Origin: Pseudopedobacter sp044361595
GTDB taxonomy: Bacteria > Bacteroidota > Bacteroidia > Sphingobacteriales > Sphingobacteriaceae
DNA: 64,000 bases
Direction of reading: 5' to 3'
Assembly: GCA_044361595.1 (NCBI GenBank)
Contig: JBIKIN010000015.1
Span: 34,456 to 98,455, forward strand
Below, piece after piece: positions 60,080 through 64,000 of this stretch. How positions within the stretch are numbered: position 1 is the stretch's first letter; each line of letters begins with the position of its first letter. Both the position numbers and the translations under genes were made by a program. The notes under the pieces are model-generated. The model was given only the letters and a program-made list of their open reading frames with translations. It did no database searches and was not told where the DNA came from.

Positions 60080-60739
60080 ATGGATAAAAAATCGCTGCTT
60101 TTAAAAGCAATTACCGACCAAGGTATGTTACCTTTATTTTTTCATGCTGATGAGCAAAAAAGTATTAAACTTACTCAAACTGTTTACGATGCAGGGGTTA
60201 GGGTAATAGAATACACTAACCGTGGTAAAGAAGCATTAGCCAATTTTAAAAAACTAAAAGAAGTTGCTTTAGTGAGTATGCCCGAGTTAAAATTGGGTAT
60301 TGGAACCATTAAAACTCCTGAAGAAGCTCAAGATTTTATTGATGCGGGAGCAGATTTTATTGTTTGCCCTGTGGTTACGCCAGCAGTTGCTGAAGTTTGT
60401 GCAAAAGCTGATTTATTATGGGTACCAGGTTGTATGACGCCGACTGAAATTTCTGTTGCGCAACAATTAGGTGCTGGTTTAATTAAAATTTTTCCGGCAA
60501 ATATTTTAGGTCAAGAGTTTATTGCATCTATAAAAGAATTATTTAGAGGACAATTATTTATGCCTACTGGCGGTGTAGATTTAAGTAAAGAAAATATTTC
60601 GAGCTGGTTTAAAGTTGGAGTTTGTGCAGTTGGAATGGGAAGTAAATTGATTAGCAAAGACATTATGGATAATGAAAACTACGATTTGTTAACTAAGAAT
60701 ACTAAAGAAGTTTTGGCAGTAATTCAATCAATTAAATAA
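60080..60739 (+). CDS. eda: KDPG aldolase (2-keto-3-deoxy-6-phosphogluconate aldolase)
   Basis: Splits KDPG into pyruvate and glyceraldehyde 3-phosphate. The 219-aa class I aldolase has the catalytic Glu in VRVIEYTNRG (about 39-48), LGIGTIKTPEEA, FIVCPVVTP, WVPGCMTPTE and the Schiff-base Lys in LIKIFPANILG (about 134-144), and ends in GGVDLSKENISSWF. It could also serve as 4-hydroxy-2-oxoglutarate aldolase. First gene of the plus-strand operon with the transporter, opposite kdgK. Confidence 0.92.
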   Translation: MDKKSLLLKAITDQGMLPLFFHADEQKSIKLTQTVYDAGVRVIEYTNRGKEALANFKKLKEVALVSMPELKLGIGTIKTPEEAQDFIDAGADFIVCPVVTPAVAEVCAKADLLWVPGCMTPTEISVAQQLGAGLIKIFPANILGQEFIASIKELFRGQLFMPTGGVDLSKENISSWFKVGVCAVGMGSKLISKDIMDNENYDLLTKNTKEVLAVIQSIK

Positions 60740-60749
60740 TTTAAGCAAC

Positions 60750-62192
60750 ATGAGCGTAGTAGAAAAAGTAGGTAAATACAGATGGACAATTTGTGCTCTT
60801 CTGTTTTTTGCAACAACAATAAATTATCTAGATAGGCAAGTTTTATCGCTTACCTGGAAAGATTTTATTGCTCCGGAGTTTGGGTGGACTAACAACGATT
60901 ATGGTAATATTACTGCGCTATTTTCTATCTTTTATGCTGGCTCTTTATTAGTTGCAGGTAGGTTTGTAGATTGGTTAGATACTAAAAAAGGCTTTTTATG
61001 GGCAATTGGTATATGGTCTGTAGGAGCTTGTTTACACGCTTTTTGCGGAATTTTTGCTTCAGGTATGTTAACCGGAAACTGGATTGTTGGTTTTGAAGGC
61101 GCAAAAGAATCTTTAAAAACAGTAAGTGATACAGGTCTTATTATATCTACCAGTGTCACCCTATTTATTTTCGCAAGATTTGTTTTAGCTCTTGGCGAAG
61201 CTGGTAATTTTCCTGCTGCTATTAAAACAACTGCCGAGTACTTTCCTAAAAAAGATAGAGCTTTTTCTACCAGCATTTTTAATGCTGGCGCAACAGTAGG
61301 TGCTTTGGCTGCTCCTGTTTCTGTTCCATTTATTGCTGCTGCTTATGGATGGGAAATGGCATTTTTGATAATTGGTGCTTTAGGTTTTGTATGGATGGGT
61401 TTTTGGGTTTTTATGTACGATAAGCCAGAGAAACACCCTAAAGTTACTAAAGCCGAGTTAGAATATATTCAGCAAGATGAAATTGCTGATAGTAAAATAG
61501 TAGGTTATGTACCAGATACTAAAGCTAAAGTTTCTTTACTAGAATGTTTAAAATATAAACAAACCTGGGCTTTTGCCTTTGGTAAGTTTATGACTGACGG
61601 TGTTTGGTGGTTCTTCTTATTTTGGACTCCGGCGTACCTAAGTTCTGTTTATAACATGGATTCTACCCAAGCCGCACTTCCGCTATTTGTTTTATATGCA
61701 ATTACTTTGCTCTCTATAATTGGAGGATGGTTGCCTACTTATTTTGTAGAGAAGAAAGGAATGAACCCCTATGATGGTAGAATGAGAGCGATGTTAATTT
61801 TCGCTTTTTTTCCACTATTGGCATTAATTGCACAGCCATTGGGGCATATAACTTATTGGATTCCTGTTGTTATAATAGGCATAGCAGGTGCAGCGCATCA
61901 GGCGTGGTCGGCTAATATATTTACAACAGTTGGTGATATGTTTCCTAAAAAAGCAATTGCAACCATAACAGGTATTGGTGGTTTGGCTGGTGGTGTAGGT
62001 TCTACTTTTATTAATAAAGGCTCTGGATTATTATTTGATTATACCAAAACAACAAATATGCTTTTTATGGGATTTAAAGGGATTGAAGCTGGTTATTTCA
62101 TCATTTTTTCTGTTTGTGCAGTTTGCTATTTAGTAGGATGGGTAGTTATGAAAAGTTTAGTTCCGGCTTACAAACCTATCACTACTTTATAA
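60750..62192 (+). CDS. MFS transporter, hexuronate (ExuT-like)
   Basis: A 480-aa MFS permease with twelve predicted helices. RWTICALLFFATTINYLDRQVLSLT at the N-terminus is the ACS-family (anion:cation symporter) signature shared by ExuT/GarP transporters; ARFVLALGEAGNFPAAIKTTAEYFPKKDRAF covers the loop and helix 4-5 motif. The inserted loop near residues 95-125 is longer than in E. coli ExuT. Begins 10 bp after eda. Substrate is likely galacturonate or glucuronate, by context. Confidence 0.88.
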   Translation: MSVVEKVGKYRWTICALLFFATTINYLDRQVLSLTWKDFIAPEFGWTNNDYGNITALFSIFYAGSLLVAGRFVDWLDTKKGFLWAIGIWSVGACLHAFCGIFASGMLTGNWIVGFEGAKESLKTVSDTGLIISTSVTLFIFARFVLALGEAGNFPAAIKTTAEYFPKKDRAFSTSIFNAGATVGALAAPVSVPFIAAAYGWEMAFLIIGALGFVWMGFWVFMYDKPEKHPKVTKAELEYIQQDEIADSKIVGYVPDTKAKVSLLECLKYKQTWAFAFGKFMTDGVWWFFLFWTPAYLSSVYNMDSTQAALPLFVLYAITLLSIIGGWLPTYFVEKKGMNPYDGRMRAMLIFAFFPLLALIAQPLGHITYWIPVVIIGIAGAAHQAWSANIFTTVGDMFPKKAIATITGIGGLAGGVGSTFINKGSGLLFDYTKTTNMLFMGFKGIEAGYFIIFSVCAVCYLVGWVVMKSLVPAYKPITTL

Positions 62193-62216
62193 TATTATCT
62201 CAAAATTTATTTTACT

Positions 62217-62244
62217 AAGCCGGCATCTATTGCTGGCTTTTTTG
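62217..62244 (+). terminator. Intrinsic terminator of the eda-transporter operon
   Basis: AAGCCGGCA/TGCTGGCTT stem (one G-U), TCTAT loop and T6 run, 24 bp past the transporter stop. Confidence 0.83.
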
Positions 62245-62286
62245 TTTTACATGGGTGGTTTAAATTAGAAATAATAAATTTGCACT

Positions 62287-63444
62287 ATGGATTTAGGATT
62301 TTTAAAAATAATAGTTGGGGGTAATAGCATAAAAAGCTATTTGCTGTTTGTTGGCATTATTGTTTTAGGTTTAATCTTTAAAAGATTTTTTTCCAAATTA
62401 ATCAGTAGGTTTATATATACTTTTTTCAAGAAATTTTCTAAAGAAATTAAAGTTGATAAGTTTTTAGAATTATTAATTGGACCCATCGAATTTCTGATTT
62501 TAATACTATTTCTTTATTTAGCCATTAACCAAATTGGTTACCCGTTAAACATAGTTGTATTTGAGCGCACATTAAACAAAGAGGCTTATACTGTTTCCAT
62601 TATTGATGTTTTAGACAAGGTTTTTTTATTATTAATTATCTTCTCCAGTTTTAAAATCCTACTAAGATTCATTGATTTTATTTCTCATGTTTTTGAGTAC
62701 CGAGCGAGTTTAACAGAATCGAAATCTGATGATCAGATGGTGCCATTTTTAAGAGAGCTAACCAAAATATTAACTATTATTATTGGTGTGTTTGTGGTAA
62801 TGGGTGCAGTTTTTAATCTTAATGTTGCAACCATAGTAGCCGGATTAGGAATTGGTGGTTTAGCTATTGCTTTAGCAGCACAAGACACTTTGCAAAATTT
62901 ATTAGGGTCTTTTACCATTTTTGCTGATAAACCTTTTGTAGTGGGCGACTTAGTAAACGTTGCCGGATATAATGCTGTGGTAGAGAAAGTAGGTTTTAGA
63001 AGTACTGTAGTACGTACTTTAGATAAAACTTTAGTAATTATACCCAACAAAAAGATGATTGATAGCCCTTTAGAAAATCAAACCCTTAGAAACCTGAGAA
63101 GGGTAAAGTTTAATATTGGAGTTTTGTACGGTACACCTCCAGAAACGATTAAAAAAATATCGGAAGAAATAAGGGCTTTTATTGATAATCATCTAGAAAC
63201 CAATGCCGACACTTTAGTGGTTTTTGATTCCTTTGGCGATTCATCTTTAAACATAATGGTGCTTTATCATATAGAGATTGTTGACTACAACATCTACATG
63301 AAAATTAAAGAAGAAATAAATTATAAGGTAATGGAGATTGTGTTGAATAATGGAGCTGAGTTTGCCTATCCTTCTCGTACGGTTTATCACGAGTTTGGCT
63401 CTAGTAATTTAAACATTAGTTCGGATAAAAAGAGCGAAGCCTAA
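62287..63444 (+). CDS. Mechanosensitive ion channel, MscS family
   Basis: A 385-aa channel that relieves osmotic pressure. Several N-terminal transmembrane helices (about 17-33, 62-83, 105-130) precede the pore helix and MscS beta domain: VATIVAGLGIGGLAIALAAQDTLQNLLGSF (TM3, Gly/Ala-packed) then IFADKPFVVGDLVNVAGYNAVVEKVGFRSTVVRTLDKTLVIIPNKKMIDS. The C-terminal alpha/beta domain is complete. Confidence 0.92.
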   Translation: MDLGFLKIIVGGNSIKSYLLFVGIIVLGLIFKRFFSKLISRFIYTFFKKFSKEIKVDKFLELLIGPIEFLILILFLYLAINQIGYPLNIVVFERTLNKEAYTVSIIDVLDKVFLLLIIFSSFKILLRFIDFISHVFEYRASLTESKSDDQMVPFLRELTKILTIIIGVFVVMGAVFNLNVATIVAGLGIGGLAIALAAQDTLQNLLGSFTIFADKPFVVGDLVNVAGYNAVVEKVGFRSTVVRTLDKTLVIIPNKKMIDSPLENQTLRNLRRVKFNIGVLYGTPPETIKKISEEIRAFIDNHLETNADTLVVFDSFGDSSLNIMVLYHIEIVDYNIYMKIKEEINYKVMEIVLNNGAEFAYPSRTVYHEFGSSNLNISSDKKSEA

Positions 63445-63454
63445 AAAAAGAAAA

Positions 63455-63497
63455 CCCCAAAGAGTTAGGTTTAGTAAAACCTGTTCTTTGGGATTTA
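63455..63497. terminator. Terminator-like hairpin between MscS and the MCE fragment
   Basis: CCCAAAGA/TCTTTGGG with an inner AGGTTT/AAACCT stem. Better T-run on the minus strand, so it more probably ended the old minus-strand gene, though it can serve MscS too. Confidence 0.6.
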
Positions 63498-63541
63498 TAC
63501 CATCTAATTTTGGTTTAAAAAATCAGCGTTAATCGTAAATT

Positions 63542-63748
63542 CTAATTTGCTTGATTTTCTTTTTCCTTTTCTTTTTTCTTAAAAAAACCTCTCAATAAAA
63601 AGTTATGTTGCAAAGCCTCTAAATTCTCATCAAGTTTCTGGCTACTTGTTTCTAAATTTTTGATAGTAACTTTCACTTGTTCAGCAGCAGCTGCATCATT
63701 TAATAAAACCCCAAGTGCATTATCGTTAAAAAATTTTAATTGTTGATT
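63542..63748 (-). pseudogene. C-terminal fragment of an MCE/MlaD-family protein
   Basis: An open stretch of 68 codons without a start, ending at a TAG at 63542. It reads NDNALGVLLNDAAAAEQ, then TIKNLETSSQKLDENLEALQ and NFLLRGFFKKKEKEK, the usual C-terminus of Bacteroidota MCE-domain lipid-transport proteins. A TAA at 63749-63751 closes the frame upstream, and the following 120 bp are non-coding up to an insertion sequence. The N-terminal MCE domain is missing, so this is a remnant. Confidence 0.65.
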
Positions 63749-63751
63749 TTA

Positions 63752-63873
63752 AAATTAATAACTGTTATTAATAAGCTATTAAAAATATAGGGTTTCTAAA
63801 TTTAATTTAGATTTGATTTTAGTAAGACTGTGATTAAGCTTGTTAATCACTTTTTAAAATTGATAGATTTGAC
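63752..63873. other. Non-coding DNA between the MCE fragment and the IS end
   Basis: Very AT-rich. It has an inverted repeat ATTAATAAC..GTTATTAAT (63754-63772) and a terminator-like hairpin listed separately. No ORF. Confidence 0.5.
63830..63855 (+). terminator. Terminator-like hairpin before the IS end
   Basis: GTGATTAA/TTAATCAC perfect stem, GCTTG loop, T5 run on the plus strand. Confidence 0.55.
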
Positions 63874-64000
63874 TGTAAGCTTCCCTGAAATTCAGACCAA
63901 TCAAAAGTAGAATTTCAAATCAAACTTCCTGCAAAAAATCAGCGGGAGATTTGAAGTTTAAAGCTTGATGTGGCCTGTGATAATTATAGTCCATCATCCA
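63874..64000 (-). mobile_element. End of an IS3-family insertion sequence
   Basis: TGTAAGCTTCCCTGAAATTC at 63874 looks like an IS3-type terminal inverted repeat (starting TG), 45 bp outside the transposase stop. The rest of the element runs past the window, so the other end and any target duplication cannot be seen. Confidence 0.65.
63920..64000 (-). CDS. IS3-family transposase (orfB), C-terminal fragment in window
   Basis: The last 26 codons of an rve/DDE transposase: MDYNYHRPHQALNFKSP followed by ADFLQEV and a TGA at 63920. YN..RPH..L...SP is the conserved C-terminal pattern of IS3/IS150 OrfB. The catalytic DDE residues are outside the window. Confidence 0.85.
   Translation of the reverse strand, partial: WMMDYNYHRPHQALNFKSPADFLQEV

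Overview
The window is AT-rich chromosomal DNA from a member of the Bacteroidota, most likely Sphingobacteriaceae (Pedobacter-like). Supporting signs are promoters of the -33 TTTG / -7 TAnnTTTG type, weak or absent Shine-Dalgarno sequences, a PorP/SprF-type outer-membrane protein, an exbB-exbD-exbD-tonB locus with a phosphate-binding-like protein and a TPR protein, a SerB/SerA-type fusion, and Bacteroidota-style MetH, M16 and MscS proteins. No rRNA or tRNA gene was seen. The assignment to family level is inference.

Layout. 1-4002 (minus): pgl (cut by the window edge), zwf and a polyphosphate-glucokinase-like ROK kinase feed glucose into the oxidative pentose phosphate pathway; then metK behind a SAM-II-type riboswitch. 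4200-8636 (plus): lipid kinase, a secreted anchor-L/OmpA protein, a SUI1/YciH factor, pckA. 8907-14689 (plus): TonB energising complex operon. 14841-17546 (minus): orphan response regulator, groEL, groES. 17879-23777: epimerase, SerB-deltaSerA-ACT fusion, SDR, then a type III polyketide synthase / methyltransferase / UbiA prenyltransferase cluster. 23921-28368: SprF-like protein, ABC exporter, DCC protein, candidate small RNA, 5-formyl-THF cyclo-ligase. 28796-33146 (minus): ATP-dependent DNA ligase and its associated exonuclease, split by an inserted cassette (Cys-rich lipoprotein plus small membrane proteins) beside a duplicated, decayed 3' end of the exonuclease gene. 33248-35355: cyclophilin, exonuclease III, a PH-like membrane protein. 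35398-41335: SAM-I riboswitch, metH, an S23/four-helix-bundle element, metF and two tandem microproteins. 41415-50681: erythromycin-esterase-like protein, beta-helix protein, SnoaL-like protein, pgi, two M16 peptidases and a conserved secreted protein. 50692-55292 (minus): decayed PIN toxin and its antitoxin, rplS, DUF2304, GT2, trmD, a HTH/4TM pair, rimM. 55485-58540: ABC exporter and a YhcH-type protein. 58865-62192: KDG kinase, KDPG aldolase and hexuronate transporter (uronate catabolism). 62287-64000: MscS channel, an MCE-protein fragment and the end of an IS3-family element.

Regulation and mobile DNA stand out. Methionine/SAM metabolism is under two different SAM-riboswitch classes (SAM-II on metK, SAM-I on metH). 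Several intergenic repeat families are scattered through the window: a palindromic GGGCG...TAACGC family (at least five copies plus a remnant), a GAGATNTGAGA family inside the groES-groEL gap and the metH leader, and a GGTTTGTTAGGTGG family that frames the S23 element between metH and metF. The least explained loci are the insertion in the ligase/exonuclease pair, with a G10 tract upstream of the lipoprotein gene, and the S23 element.
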